Origin: Vombatus ursinus
Lineage: Eukaryota > Chordata > Mammalia > Diprotodontia > Vombatidae
Reading direction: 5' to 3'
Length of the DNA: 64,000 nucleotides
Assembly (NCBI RefSeq): GCF_900497805.2
Contig: NW_020954630.1
Coordinates: forward strand, 10,486,449-10,550,448
Positions 30,781 to 41,199 of this stretch are shown here, one piece after another. Position numbers and translations under genes: made by a program. The notes below the pieces were generated by a model, which saw only the letters and a program-made list of their open reading frames with translations, searched no databases and was not told the DNA's origin. The number at the start of each line of letters is the position of its first letter. Position 1 is the stretch's first letter.

Positions 30781-30941
30781 GTTTGTTCGTTTGTTTGTTT
30801 GTTTTTGGTTAGGCAATTGGGGTTAAGTGACTTGCCCAGAGTCACATAGCTAGTGAGTGTTACATGTCTGAAGCCGGATTTGAACTCAGGTCCTCTTGAC
30901 TTCAGGGTGGGTGCTCTATCCGCTGCACCACCTAGCTGCCC
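30781..30941 (-). mobile_element. WSINE1-like SINE, reverse, with target duplication
   Basis: A (GTTT)n tail, then TTAGGCAATTGGGGTTAAGTG through to CACCACCTAGCTGCCC. Flanking duplications CCAGAATGCCCCCTT (30766-30780) and CCAGAATTCCCTTT (30942-30955). Confidence 0.9.
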
Positions 30942-31302
30942 CCAGAATTCCCTTTCATACTTCACACCCTCAATCTCTTCCTTTCTGGGAGAGTCACCCT
31001 TTGCTAGGAATTCTAGGCATGCCTTTCCTCTTTGGAAGTGACCATCTACTTCTAAATGAACCTTCTTACTTCTAGAGAACCAGCATCTTCTTTTGAAGTT
31101 CACTCAAGGAAGAGGAGCTCTACCTATATTCCCCATTCTCACCCTACCCTCTACCGTCAATTATAATATTCTTTTATTTCTCGTGGGCAAGAGAGGTAAC
31201 TATCAGGTTCATTGCATCCCAGCAAGGTCCTTGGCTTGCTCTATGAAAGATGTCACAATGAACTATTAGGGTAAAAAATAAGCCTTGTCTTCTTTATTTT
31301 TA

Positions 31303-31391
31303 AATATAAATGCATATATGTACATATGTATGTATATATGTATATGTATGTATATGAATACATATATATGTATGTATTCATATATACACAC
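31303..31391. repeat. TATG/CATA low-complexity tract
   Basis: Mixed TATATG, TATGTA and CATATA units; the open frame over it is a repeat translation. Confidence 0.9.
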
Positions 31392-31394
31392 CCA

Positions 31395-31530
31395 AGGCCC
31401 TCCATTATCTGGCTTTATCTTACCTTCCTAGTGTTATCTCATATTCTGCCCTCAGACAAACTAGACTCTTTCCAGTCCATCACATGCACTCTGAGGTCTC
31501 CATGTCTTTGTTCACATTGCTGTGCGTTTA
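31395..31530 (+). mobile_element. L2 coding-end fragment
   Basis: 'CAAGGCCCTCCATTATCTGGCTTTATCTTACC', then 'CAGTCCATCACATGCACTCTGAGG', from the L2 'aaggccctacatgatctggcccc' region. Confidence 0.72.
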
Positions 31531-31539
31531 ATATATATG

Positions 31540-32340
31540 TGTGCATTCATACATTTTATTTTTATCACGGTCATTTATTGAAAAAGCAATTAATACTTCC
31601 CTAACATTGAATCCTCTCCTATAACACAGAAAAAGTATCAGGTAAAAATACCCAGTGACTGCATCTGACAACACATGCAATATTCTGCCCCAATGTTTTC
31701 CCTTGCCTCTCTGCCAGGAGGAAGGAGGTATGTTACATTTGTTCAGGACCGTCACTGGTTTTTCAGTTACTTAGGCTTCAGAATCTAAGTGATCTTTCCA
31801 TTTACACTGTGGTAATCATCGTATATCTTTTTTTACTCCTCTTATTTTACTCAGTATTATTTCATGTAAATCTTCCTATACTCCAAATTCCTTATACGTG
31901 CCGTCTCTTATAGTACAATAATATATTGCATTCATATACTACAGTTTTCTTTAGCCAGTTCCCACCTGACGGGCACCTACTTTGTTTCTACTTTTTTGCT
32001 ACGATAAAAAAAAATGTTGCTGCAAATAGTTTGACAAATATCATATATATCGCATATATCAATAATTTCATAGAAAGTCGATGTGTATGTATATATGTGG
32101 GCATATACGTATACACACATATAGGTAGGACCTTTCTTTTTAATGCTTTCCTTCCCTCAGGTATATGCCCAAGGAGATCACTGGTCAAAGAGTATAGAGT
32201 TTGGTCACCGTATTCAGCGCTATCTTCCTGCAGGCCCTCAAATAGTTGCCTGCTTACATTTTGTCACATATACCAGTTGGAAGGGGATGAAGTGAAATCT
32301 CAGGCTGGTCTTATTTCTTTAAATGAGAGATGTGTTTCTG
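31540..32340 (-). mobile_element. L1 3' end (ORF2 C-terminus and 3' UTR), reverse
   Basis: Antisense marsupial L1 3' sequence: 'TTTTACTCAGTATTATTTCATGTAAATC', 'TTTAGCCAGTTCCCACCTGACGGGCACC', 'GCTACGATAAAAAAAAATGTTGCTGCAAATAG', then 'AAGGGGATGAAGTGAAATCTCAGGC'. The complement aligns with the copy at 43640-44150. Open frames on the plus strand here (31926-32345) are antisense to L1. Confidence 0.7.
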
Positions 32341-32341
32341 G

Positions 32342-32530
32342 ATAGTGCAAATGTATGGATTTGTTTTTGCTTGATTATACTTATTTGTTACAAGGATTGT
32401 GTTTTTCTTTCTTTTTTTATTGGGAGAGGTATTTGGGAAGGAGAAGAAAGCTAGGGATAGGGCTGTCCCCCCACATGTAAAATGAAGCTATATGAAAGAC
32501 ATTCATTGAAGCATTTTTTAAAAAATCATA
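32342..32530 (+). mobile_element. L1 3' UTR fragment, forward
   Basis: 'GTTTTTGCTTGATTATACTTATTTGTTACAAGGATTGTGTTTTTC' is the same 3' UTR segment as 44030-44090, in the opposite orientation to the neighbouring L1 piece. Two separate L1 insertions therefore abut here. Confidence 0.65.
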
Positions 32531-32933
32531 ACTGAAGAGGGTATAGTCAGAAATATAGACAAACAAGAGAGCTTTTAAAGTAATATGTCAAGTTTATTAT
32601 ATCCTTTTTTTAAAAAAATAAGCAGTACGTAACAGTTTTATATTTTCACACTTTCTGTTGTTCTTCATATATAAAGAAATTCTTTTTTGATGTTCATTAA
32701 ATTTAGAATAAAAAAAAAGATGAGAGGAATTTTCAGTGTTTTAGAATTAACTCTCCATTTGGAAAAGTGATATAGAAAATGCAAATGTCCTTTGAGCCAC
32801 TGAAAAAGGTATTTCTCCCAAATACTCTCTCTGTACTAGGGGGAAAAATTCCTGCTAGTTGTCACAGAAATCTAGTCATTTTTTAAAGATACAGAAGGGT
32901 CCCTGTGACCAAGCTCATTTGCAATTTCCCAGA

Positions 32934-33022
32934 CCTTCAGGACTATTTGTCTATTTACTTCTCTCCTTTCCCACTACTCCTATTCCATACCCAGGCAGCT
33001 CCTGCAAATGCCAGAAAGTCAA
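32934..33022. repeat. Copy B of an unnamed two-copy sequence
   Basis: TTCAGGACTATTTGTCTATT ... CAGCTCCTGCAAATGCCAGAAAGT. See 27147-27224. Confidence 0.5.
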
Positions 33023-33129
33023 AGGCAGATCCTGTAAGAAAGCCATGGTTTATAAGGCCAAAGGAAGCAGGAGTGTGGCTCAAACAACTCCCAGGCCAGT
33101 TTTAATAAGTCATTCAGCCTGTGCACCTT

Positions 33130-33780
33130 TTCAGAGGTAGAGTGATTGAGGGTGGAATTGGAGCAGCTTAGCCCTTAATGAAACCTGTAGATAAGCGGGT
33201 GCCCTATTTACTTGGAAATTCATAGACTTTTTCAACTATTTCATTATAACTGGGGAGCAGCACATTGACAAACAGCAGAAGGGAGGTGCTCTCCAGGCCT
33301 GACCGATGCTTTCATGAGAGGGCATAGACAAGCCTGGTGCAGTTTCCAGGCCGGCACAAACACTTCTATTCTAAAGAACAATATGAGGTTCACTCCTGGA
33401 AGGCAGTAATCATGTCCCCACACCACCTATGCATTAGCAACATGGTAGATCAATGGCAAACAAAAGGTGCTGAGGTCCCAAGGACTCTGCTAACCAGCTG
33501 GTTGAGAGCTTCCAATTCCAAATGTAACGACTCCCTCCCTGTGAATAACATGATCTTTGTTTCATCCCATCATCCAAGTGATCCAATAATGGCTAAGAAG
33601 ATGAATCCAACTGCATCACAGTTACGAGACTGCCTCACTGGAGGCTGAAAGGGGAACAGTTAAATCACTGTTTTCAGTCTGATCGGTTAATTAGCTGCTG
33701 GCAGAGAGGTTCAATGCAGAGAGAGCTACAGTTTGCAAAGACTGACCCACATCCAATGCTGAGCTGTTTGAGGTCTGTCA
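33130..33780. promoter_or_regulatory. Enhancer-like unique block
   Basis: 650 bp without recognisable repeats. It includes TAATTA at 33688-33693 in the setting GGTTAATTAGCTGC, and a GC content above the local level. Several open frames cross it without domain or splice support. The regulatory role is inferred only. Confidence 0.35.
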
Positions 33781-33784
33781 AAAA

Positions 33785-33990
33785 AAAACATCACAGAACA
33801 TCAGAACTGGAGGAGACCTTAGTGGTCACCTAGTCTAACTTCCTACTGAACAGACAAAGCTCATCAACGATATCCCTGAACGGACGTTGAGTTTCTGAAG
33901 ACATTCAGTGGCAGTGACTTTGTTCCGTCTTGAAACAGATCCTTCTACTGTTGGACGACTGTAGTTAATTAAAAAGAAAAAGTTCATCCT
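33785..33990 (-). mobile_element. L3/CR1-like fragment, reverse
   Basis: 'CATCAGAACTGGAGGAGACCTTAGTGGTCACCTAGTCTAAC' and 'TTTCTGAAGACATTCAGTGGCAGTGAC' resemble the antisense L3 3' end. Strongly diverged. Confidence 0.5.
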
Positions 33991-34243
33991 TAATTCATGG
34001 TGCTAACTAAGACTGTGGATAAACAGAGCAAACTCTCCATTATCTGAACTCCTACTGCATTTATTGTCTGGACTACATAATTTAGTGCTTAATTACATGT
34101 TGCTTGCTTTTGTTTTCTAATTGTTGAATATATCTAGTCACACAACTAGATTATAAATTCCTCAAGGGTCATGGCGATCAAGTTTCATTACTTCCTTTTT
34201 TCCCTCTGGACCTATGAATTCATAACCGTAACTTCATCAAATT

Positions 34244-34475
34244 AATAGTAGCTAGCTTCATATAAGGCTTTAAGGTTTGCAAAGCACTTTACAATTACAC
34301 TTTCATTTGATCTTCACAACAACCCTAGGAAGTAGGTGTTATTATTATCTCCATTTTGTAGAAGAGGTTAAGTGACTTGCCCAGGGTACCACAGCTATTA
34401 AGGGTCTGAGACCACATTTAAACTCAGGTCTTATTGACCACAGTACCCAGTACTCAATCACCTAGCTGACCCATT
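34244..34475 (-). mobile_element. CORE-SINE, reverse, near full length
   Basis: 'GGCTTTAAGGTTTGCAAAGCACTTTACAATTACAC', 'GTGACTTGCCCAGGGTACC', 'AAACTCAGGTCTTATTGACC', 'CAATCACCTAGCTGACCC'. Confidence 0.87.
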
Positions 34476-34539
34476 ATCCTACTCATGATTCAATGGTAAG
34501 TATTTAAAGGGTTGTCATGGGGGAGATGAGCTAATCTAA

Positions 34540-34650
34540 AGTAGTGGATAGAGATCTAACCTTAGGGGCAGAAAGACCAGGGTTCAAGGCCTACTTCTGA
34601 CCCACACTAAGTGACCCTGAATGGGACACCCTAAATTCCTGGAGCTCTGG
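34540..34650 (+). mobile_element. MIR-like SINE head
   Basis: 'GTAGTGGATAGAGATCTAACCTTAGGGGCAGAAAGACCAGGGTTCAAGGCC', then 'CACTAAGTGACCCTGAATGGG'. Truncated before its tail. Confidence 0.68.
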
Positions 34651-34659
34651 AATATTTCA

Positions 34660-34765
34660 GTAGCAAAAAAGATATCTTTTGCTTTTCATTGTATCCTCAG
34701 CACATAGCACAGTGCCTGACACATGGTAGGTACTTAAGTAGTTATTGATCGACAACTGATGAATG
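34660..34765 (+). mobile_element. L2 3' terminus
   Basis: 'CATTGTATCCTCAGCACATAGCACAGTGCCTGACACATGGTAGGTACTTAAGTAGTTATTG', then TGATGAATGG. Confidence 0.82.
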
Positions 34766-34849
34766 GATTTTCCTTATCCAGGAGTTCCTTCTAGCAATGA
34801 AATCACAGGTGTAGTCTTCATCCCTTTGTTGCACAAGAAGGTTAAATGT

Positions 34850-35080
34850 GGAACAATGTGTGAAAGTAGAAAGAAGGGAGACAGATTTCACCTTAAGGAA
34901 ATAGAAAGCTTCCTAATGATTAACAGTGTCCAAAATTTGCAGGGGTTGCCTCACTGGAGGTTTCCAAAGAGAAGGTAGTGAACCGTTTATTGAAACTGTT
35001 ATAGAAGAGATTCTGGATTAGCCATGAACTGGACAAGATGGAATCTCTGATTCATTCCAGCTCTGAGAGCTAGTGTCCTA
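34850..35080 (+). mobile_element. L3/CR1 3' end, forward
   Basis: 'GAAAGCTTCCTAATGATTAACAGTGTCC', 'GGGGTTGCCTCACTGGAGGTTTCC', 'AGAAGAGATTCTGGATTAGCC' and 'CATTCCAGCTCTGAGAGC' run in L3 sense order to the 3' end. Confidence 0.72.
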
Positions 35081-35534
35081 ACCAAGCCGAAGGGAGGTCC
35101 TTCTGGAGGCAAGAAGAAATGCCCAAGTGACTCTGGAGACTCCCTCTGGCTAAACATTTCAAGGATTCCAAGCCGAATATGCAATCACCCTGCTTCCACG
35201 GGGTGGGGGGGGGCAGGAAGAGTGACCCTTTTGAGAGACTGGGTAATTCTCAAAATGTTGGCTTTAACTAACAGATGGTATGGATTGTGATGAAGAAGAG
35301 TCACACGGATGACTGTTAGGCAAATCCAAAAGTGATTTATTTTCCATGTAAGACCAAAGGATAAAATTTCATCTTCTCCTATTTGTGTATTAAGAGATAG
35401 CATAAAACCTTGTGTCAAAGAATCAGACACAAGAATGCTAAACCAAACTTCATCAAGGTTTATTCTATGTAGCCATAGTGTGTGTTCAGCAGCCTACTAG
35501 GTATGTGATGTTCATCTTTATACAATGAGATTCT
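35081..35534. other. Unique sequence, nothing recognised
   Basis: Contains a run of ten or so G at about 35203-35213. Otherwise no feature is supported. Confidence 0.4.
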
Positions 35535-35812
35535 TCTTTTTGACATTTAAAGACCTTCATGATCCGTCTTCAAGCTCTGTACTTAGACATTTCACATGAT
35601 GTGTCCTTGTACACTCTATCCTCCATTCAGACTGGCCTCCTTGCTGTTCCATATAAACAACACCCCATCTCCCACTTCCATGCCTTTTCCCAGCCAATCC
35701 CCCCTCCCATACCTCGAATCTTCTCCCTCCTAACCTCCAGTTCTTGGAATTCCTAGTTCCATTTCAAGTGAATCAGCTCAGGTGCTACCTCTTTCCCCTA
35801 CTCCTCCCCACC
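35535..35812 (+). mobile_element. L2 coding-end fragment
   Basis: 'TAAAGACCTTCATGATCCGTC', 'ATTCAGACTGGCCTCCTTGCTGTTCC', 'AACACCCCATCTCCCACTTCC' and 'AATCAGCTCAGGTGCTACCTC' are L2 landmarks in order. Confidence 0.82.
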
Positions 35813-35814
35813 CC

Positions 35815-35875
35815 CAATCAATCAGTAAACATTTATTAAGTGCCAACTATGTGCTAGGCACTGTGTTAAACAGAA
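35815..35875 (-). mobile_element. L2 3' terminus, reverse
   Basis: 'AATCAATCAGTAAACATTTATTAAGTGCCAACTATGTGCTAGGCACTGTG'. It meets the forward L2 piece tail to tail. Confidence 0.8.
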
Positions 35876-36119
35876 AGATGTCAACTAGGACAAGATCAGT
35901 TATTAATTGAACATCTTTTTCTATTCTTTGTTGACAGGAATGTTCATGTTTGTCAATGTCTGTCAAGGTTATAATAAAAAAAATTGTTTCTGAAAATTGA
36001 AAACAGGCTCTGTGTTGTATCTTTTCATCCCTAGCACCAAACATAGGACTTGCATATATAACACTTTCAAAATACTCTGATGTATCTGTGATCTCATTGA
36101 TTTTAGATACTCTCCAGGG

Positions 36120-36410
36120 GTGCATATCACACTCCTCTCATGCCTGACCATCTACAGAACCCTTATCCTAGCTCCTCCCTAAGTTCACCAAGGAAGTCTA
36201 TCTAAAGTACTTAGAGCCTCCCTTGATTTTCCCTGACATTACATGGGTACCTTGGGCTGTCTACCCTCCCATGTCTCACCCTTGACACATGGCTGGCCCA
36301 TCTCCTCTTTTTATCATCCATTTTCATGGTAGCACCTTTTATTCCAGTTTCTCTTTGAAGTTCCTCTTTGGTTCCATGCTGCAGCCTGATCATGTCAACC
36401 ATGTGCCTTT
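36120..36410 (-). mobile_element. RTE-clade LINE C-terminal remnant, reverse
   Basis: On the minus strand a frame at 36402-36211 reads ...QHGTKEELQRETGIKG..., then KKRRWASHVSRVRHGR and a decayed Y-P-...GR block. This matches the C-terminal pattern of RTE/BovB reverse-transcriptase proteins: 'MTNEELRRRTGV...KRRWAGHVARM..DRW....WYPR...GRP', as I recall it. It is frameshifted and stop-interrupted beyond this stretch. The rest of the element is not recognisable. Confidence 0.65.
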
Positions 36411-37018
36411 CATTTGTTCTGTGTGTGATTATTTTTTAATTCTTCAAAGACTGTTGTGTTTTGTGTCTTGTAGTCATATAATGCTGGTAGAAATTGGGGA
36501 TTTTATAAGGTAAGCTGTGTTTCTGGGAGAAGCATAGAGTCTTTGCAGTTTTCTGAAGACTGATAGACCTTGCTTTATAAAGTTTGTTCAATGAAACAGA
36601 ATTAAACTCAGGTTCTCTGACTCCTTCTGGCTCTTTTTTGCTATGCCACCCATGACCTCTCCTTTGTGTCTTTGTTCACCCTGTTAACTCTCTCAGGGGC
36701 ATCTGTCTGTGTGTGTTTCTTATAACCTGAGTGATATAGGCCTGATCTTCCAATCTACAGGGCTTTTCAGTTCTTTTTAGCTACATTACCACTCCACTTC
36801 TGGGCTCTTCTTTCATTTTCTCACAACTCCTTATGGTAAGAGGGGTTAGCTTGTCAGCCTAAGTCTCACCTCATCAGTTACATGGCAGGGCAAACTCTCC
36901 AGGGTACCAAGAAGGAGAAAAATGGTGACTTTACTGAGGCCAGTAGGCATTTATTATGCCTCTCCAGTAGCCTGGTGTCTTTGGGGATGACAAGGAAGTA
37001 CTGCTACATTCATAGATA
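36411..37018. other. Unique sequence, nothing recognised
   Basis: Could include further RTE sequence too decayed to see. No feature is supported. Confidence 0.35.
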
Positions 37019-37234
37019 AGAGGAAGGCAGGAAGGCAGGAAGGCAGGAAGGCAGGAAGACAGGGAGGAAGGGAGGGAGGGAGGGAGGAAGGAAGGAAGGA
37101 AGGAAGGAAGGAAGGAAGGAAGGAAGGAAGGAAGGAAGGAAGGAAGGAAGGAAGGAAGGAAGGAAGGAAGGAAGGAAGGGAGGGAGGGAGGAAGGGAAGG
37201 AGGGAGGAAGGGAGGAAAGACAGAAGGAAAGAAG
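37019..37234. repeat. (GGAA)n with GGCA/GGGA variants
   Basis: AGGAAGGC units, then GGGA, then a long pure GGAA array, and GGGA again. The 118-codon reverse frame (P-S-F-L repeats) is an artefact. Confidence 0.97.
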
Positions 37235-37443
37235 CAGGTGCTACCTCTTGAGAGGCATTTCTTTGTCCCTGTCACTCTCCCTCCCACTCTGTCTTGTTAG
37301 TGCTCTTTCAACCCACCCTGAAAATTAATTTATATTTACTTTGTATATACTTTATACAAGAAAATCCAAGTAGATGAAGAATGTGTATCATCTAAACTAT
37401 GATTTGCAGTGAGAAGGACAACTGTAGAGCTGGGCAACCAGAC

Positions 37444-37446
37444 TGT

Positions 37447-37480
<34 letters not shown>

Positions 37481-37587
37481 ATACATACATATATGCATAT
37501 ATATGTATGCATGTATATGGAGAGAGAAAAAGAGAAGGGGGGGAGGGAAGAAGGGGGAGGGAAGGAGAGGGAGAGAGGGAGAGGAGA
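37444..37587. repeat. (TG)n-(TATG)-(GA)n compound microsatellite
   Basis: (GT)n, TACATACATATATGCATA, then purine-rich GGGAGGGAAG units. The overlapping open frames are repeat translations. Confidence 0.95.
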
Positions 37588-37914
37588 ATAATATCTACTA
37601 GAGAACTTTCCCACTGGGCTAGACTAGTGTCATCTAAGGGGATCCAAGCCATGCTGATGAGGCTAGTTTTTTCCCCATCTAAGTGGGATAACATATACCA
37701 CAACCCATTAAGGTAACTAACATGTTACAAGGACAAGAAAGTAAAAAAAATTACCCATAAGAGATGACTTGGGAAAAGGCTCAGAATTGGAGCAAGGGTG
37801 GAATGTAGAAACTTCTAGAAGGTTAGTGCGGGTGGAATTGAGGATTTCAGCCAAAGCATGAATTTTACCTGTATCCATAATGAAATACTTGTTGGGTGTG
37901 TTGTACTGAGGTGA

Positions 37915-37990
37915 GAATGGGGGGTTAATTGTGTTATAGGTTGCATGAGATGACCTCTGAATTCTTTTCCAACTATGAGAATTTATGGGA
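37915..37990 (+). mobile_element. MIR-like SINE tail
   Basis: 'GGTTGCATGAGATGACCTCTGAATTCTTTTCCAACTATGAG' is the distinctive tail of the AAATCTATGATCC-type SINE. Confidence 0.6.
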
Positions 37991-38104
37991 TTTTCTGATG
38001 GCCATTCTGAAAGAGAGCAATGGAAATATAGTGCCTTTGTACCTCAAATATATAAAGGCAAGGCAAATCCTACACAAGAAACAGTGGAATAGTCAGCGAA
38101 TGTT

Positions 38105-38310
38105 GTTGCTTATTGTCAAGTTCACTGAGTCACCACGGGGCAAGGCATTTCACCTCCCTATGCCATTTATCAGATCTATCATTTATCAGATGGGGACAAT
38201 AATAATTGCCCTGCTACCTCCCAGAACTCTTTTGAGGGGAAAAAAAGCTAACAGTTGTAAAGGTATTTTAAAAGATTAAAAATCACTATGTAAATACGTT
38301 ATTAAACTTT
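38105..38310 (+). mobile_element. CORE-SINE 3' two-thirds
   Basis: 'CACTGAGTCACCACGGGGCAAGGCATTTCACCTCCCTATGCC', a short internal duplication of ATTTATCAGAT, 'AATAATAATTGCCC' and 'AATCACTATGTAAATACG'. Confidence 0.68.
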
Positions 38311-38507
38311 CCTTTACACTGTTTATCATTTTAATGATCAACCAGCCTTGCAGATAGTTTTCAAGATTCATTAACATCTTGCTTCTTCATTTCCCCCTCT
38401 TCAGAAGTTTTATTTGATCTTCCAAACCTGAGCTAATTATATCATATTTCCCAACATTACTTCCTTTTAGTTTTGTTTACTTTTTTTTTCCATTTGTGTA
38501 TAGGTTT

Positions 38508-38722
38508 CAAGATTTTTTAAGTACTTCACACACATTATTTTATTTTCTCCTCACAACCCTGGTGAGGTAGACACATTATTTATCCCCTTTTTACAGATTA
38601 GAAACATAGGCTTAGAGATGTTAAGTGACTTGACCAGGGTCACACAACTAGTAAATGTCTAAAGCCATTTGCAACACCAGGTCTTCCAAGTCCAGCTATC
38701 TATTATCCCAAACTGCTTTACA
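38508..38722 (-). mobile_element. CORE-SINE, reverse
   Basis: 'CTCCTCACAACCCTGGTGAGGTAGACACATTATTTATCCCC', 'TTACAGATTAGAAACATAGG', 'AAGTGACTTGACCAGGGTCACACAACTAGTAAATGTC'. Confidence 0.85.
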
Positions 38723-38789
38723 TGACATTGTTGCATCATTAAATTATTACAATAGCAGCATCTTCTTTTTAAAATTTTATTTTTCCAAT

Positions 38790-39620
38790 AAACTACTTTT
38801 CCAATAAATAAGTATTAACTTTTTTCTTCTATCTATCCCCCCACCAACTAGGAAGAAAGGAAAAAAGGAAAGGAAAAAGAGAGGGAATAAGGGAGTAATG
38901 CAGGGCGAAGGAAAAAGAAAACCCTCAACATAAATATGCCAAGTCAATTGATATAAATTCCCTCATTGACCACAACCAAAAACGTTTGTTTTTTCCCTGC
39001 ATTTTGAGTCCTCTGTCTCATGAGATAAGTAATGTGTTTCATTTTTGGTCTTCTGAATTCATGGCTCGTTAATACCTTAATCAAAATTCCAAAGACTTTC
39101 AAAGCTGTTTTTCTTTGCAACGCCATTTTAGAAATTGTTCTCTTGGTTTTGCTAACCTCACCTTACAGTATTTCCTAGAGGGCTTCCCAGTTTCCTCTGA
39201 AACTGCCCATTTTGTCCTTTCTTATAGTTCTTTATATTTGTCTAGCATAATTTATTTAGCCATTCTCCAATAGAAAGGTATATCCATCCTTTTCAGTTGT
39301 TTGCTACAATGAAAAGAGCTACACCACTGGGTCCTTTTCTTCTTTCTCTGGTGTCACTGGAATATACACCTACTAGTAGTACTACTAAGTCAAAAGACAT
39401 GCATAATTTCAGAGCTTTGGGGGCATAGTTCCAAATGGCTTTCCAGAACACCTGGACCAATTCACAGCTCCATACAATGCGTTAATGCACCTGTTTTCTT
39501 GCAGCCTTCCAACATTTTCCTTATTTGTCATCTTTGTCAATCTGATGGGTGAAGTGGAACCTCAGAGCTGCTTTAATTTTCATTTCTTTAATTATTAGTC
39601 ATCTTGTAGCATTTTAGCTT
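38790..39620 (-). mobile_element. L1 3' end, reverse
   Basis: Antisense L1: 'TTATTTAGCCATTCTCCAATAG', 'TGCTACAATGAAAAGAGCTACACC', 'TTCCAAATGGCTTTCCAGAACACCTGGACCAATTCACAGCTCC', 'CAATCTGATGGGTGAAGTGGAACCTCAGAGCTGC'. The 3' UTR side faces 38790. It is the largest L1 remnant here. Confidence 0.8.
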
Positions 39621-39799
39621 CTTCCCAAATAATTCCCCCACAAAGATTTCAATAAAAAAGACAAATCAACCTAGAAACTTAGTATGTTAGTGCTCTTACA
39701 TTGTCCACTTTTCATGAGGTCTATTCTAACTTCTTTTAACCCAAGGATACTCATTTCACCTTACAGCTGAACTAATATCTACAAACAAGGTTCTAATTC

Positions 39800-39925
39800 T
39801 TGAAATACAACTCAGAAACCTTGTGACCTTTCATCTCTTTATTGCTTGGTTTCTTTATCTGTTAAAGGAGAATATTGGTCTAGATGAGCCCTAAGGGCCC
39901 TTCTAATCCTAAAGTGCTTTGATTT
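39800..39925 (+). mobile_element. MIR-like SINE 3' part
   Basis: 'TTGGTTTCTTTATCTGTTAAAGGAG', then 'GGTCTAGATGAGCCCTAAGGGCCCTTCTAATCC'. Confidence 0.75.
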
Positions 39926-39966
39926 GTTAAGTTCATCCTGTTGGCTCATCAAAGTATCTGACTTTT

Positions 39967-40112
39967 TTTTTTTTTTGGTGAGGCAATCGGGGTTAAGTGA
40001 CTTGCCCAGGGTCACACAGCTGGTAAGTGTTAAGTGTCTGAAGCTGGATTTGAACTCTGGGCCTCCTGACTCCAAGACTGGAGCTCTGTCCACTATGCCA
40101 CCTAACTGCCCC
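39967..40112 (-). mobile_element. WSINE1-like SINE, reverse, perfect 16-bp target duplication
   Basis: Poly(T), GGTGAGGCAATCGGGGTTAAGTG to CACCTAACTGCCCC. The duplication AAAGTATCTGACTTTT is identical at 39951-39966 and 40113-40128. An identical duplication and low divergence make it one of the youngest insertions in the window. Confidence 0.95.
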
Positions 40113-40519
40113 AAAGTATCTGACTTTTAAGGCAATAAACTCCAAAGAATTATTTTAAATGACATTCCATACAGGGATTTGGAATTGCTTATAAATAAGG
40201 AATATTAGCTCCTCCCCCTCAAAGAGAAAGGGAAATTGTAACACTGTTCAGGCACCAAATCTAAGCCACATAAAAAATGAGAACATCCAGTGGTATTGCC
40301 AGGGGGTGAATTATTTTCCTTCAAGTTCATAATAGGAAAGGATAAGCTCAAGGCCAAAAGTTTGGGGCCCACTGGAGCAGACATGTGGGGCAGCACCTGA
40401 AGAAGGATACAGATAAACCTGACATTTTTAGGCCAATCAAATGCACTCTCATTTTATGTATTCTTTCACTGAAAGTAACTTTTATTGAGTCTTTTCTGTT
40501 TTTTTTTAATGTCATCTAT

Positions 40520-40655
40520 TCTTGGTAGCAACACAGCATAGGGTTTCTCATGACAACCATGTGAGGTAGGAGGGCAAATATTATTGTTCCTATTCAATAG
40601 ATGGGTAAGGTAGGTAAAATCACTTGCTTCAGGTTCACTCAGTGATCTTGACAAA
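40520..40655 (-). mobile_element. MIR-type SINE, reverse
   Basis: 'CATGACAACCATGTGAGGTAGGAGGGCAAATATTATTG', 'GATGGGTAAGG', 'ATCACTTGCTTCAGGTTCAC'. Confidence 0.65.
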
Positions 40656-40782
40656 ACAAAGAAAAAGAACCATCGTTTTCTATCTATTTCACTATTACTT
40701 ATACAAGATTTTGCCTCCTATAGCTTTAATAGCTACAAATGTAAGATTTCTACCATTTTCTTATGGAATGGCCATCACAGAA

Positions 40783-40850
40783 ATACATAGGATCCCATAG
40801 TTGTAAGGGACCTCAGAAACCATTTGGTCCAACCAAGAGTTAAATCATTA
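40783..40850 (-). mobile_element. MIR- or L3-like fragment, reverse
   Basis: 'GGATCCCATAGTTGTAAGGGACCTCAGAAACCATTTGGTCC' is the short antisense start of the 'tagagctggaagggacc' type. Confidence 0.5.
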
Positions 40851-41199
40851 CTCCTTACCCCATTCCCCAGTACCACTTACTGAACAAGCACATTCACACT
40901 TTCTTAGTGAAATGGGCACCTGTAAGTTACAGACGACATCCTGGCAAAACATCAAAGCCTCAAAAACCTCACATCCAGGTCATTAGTATGATTATGAAGA
41001 GAAGGGATTAGGATCTGCATACTCTACTGGAAAGGAGAGAAAGAAGGAATCAAAGGATTTTTTTTAAAATAATAATAATTAAGTCATTAAAATGCCAAGC
41101 TTCAATGATGCTAAAAATAACAAGATCGAAATTTCTCTTCTAGTAAAATTGTTGCTAGCCGTAATCTTGGCCATCCAGGGACCCTCGGTATCACAGAAA

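Noticed and set aside
30741-31103. 120-codon reverse frame
   Set aside because: Runs through a reverse WSINE1-like SINE.
31926-32345. 139-codon plus-strand frame
   Set aside because: Antisense to an L1 3' end.
36931-37287. 118-codon reverse frame
   Set aside because: Mostly P-S-F-L repeats from the GGAA array.
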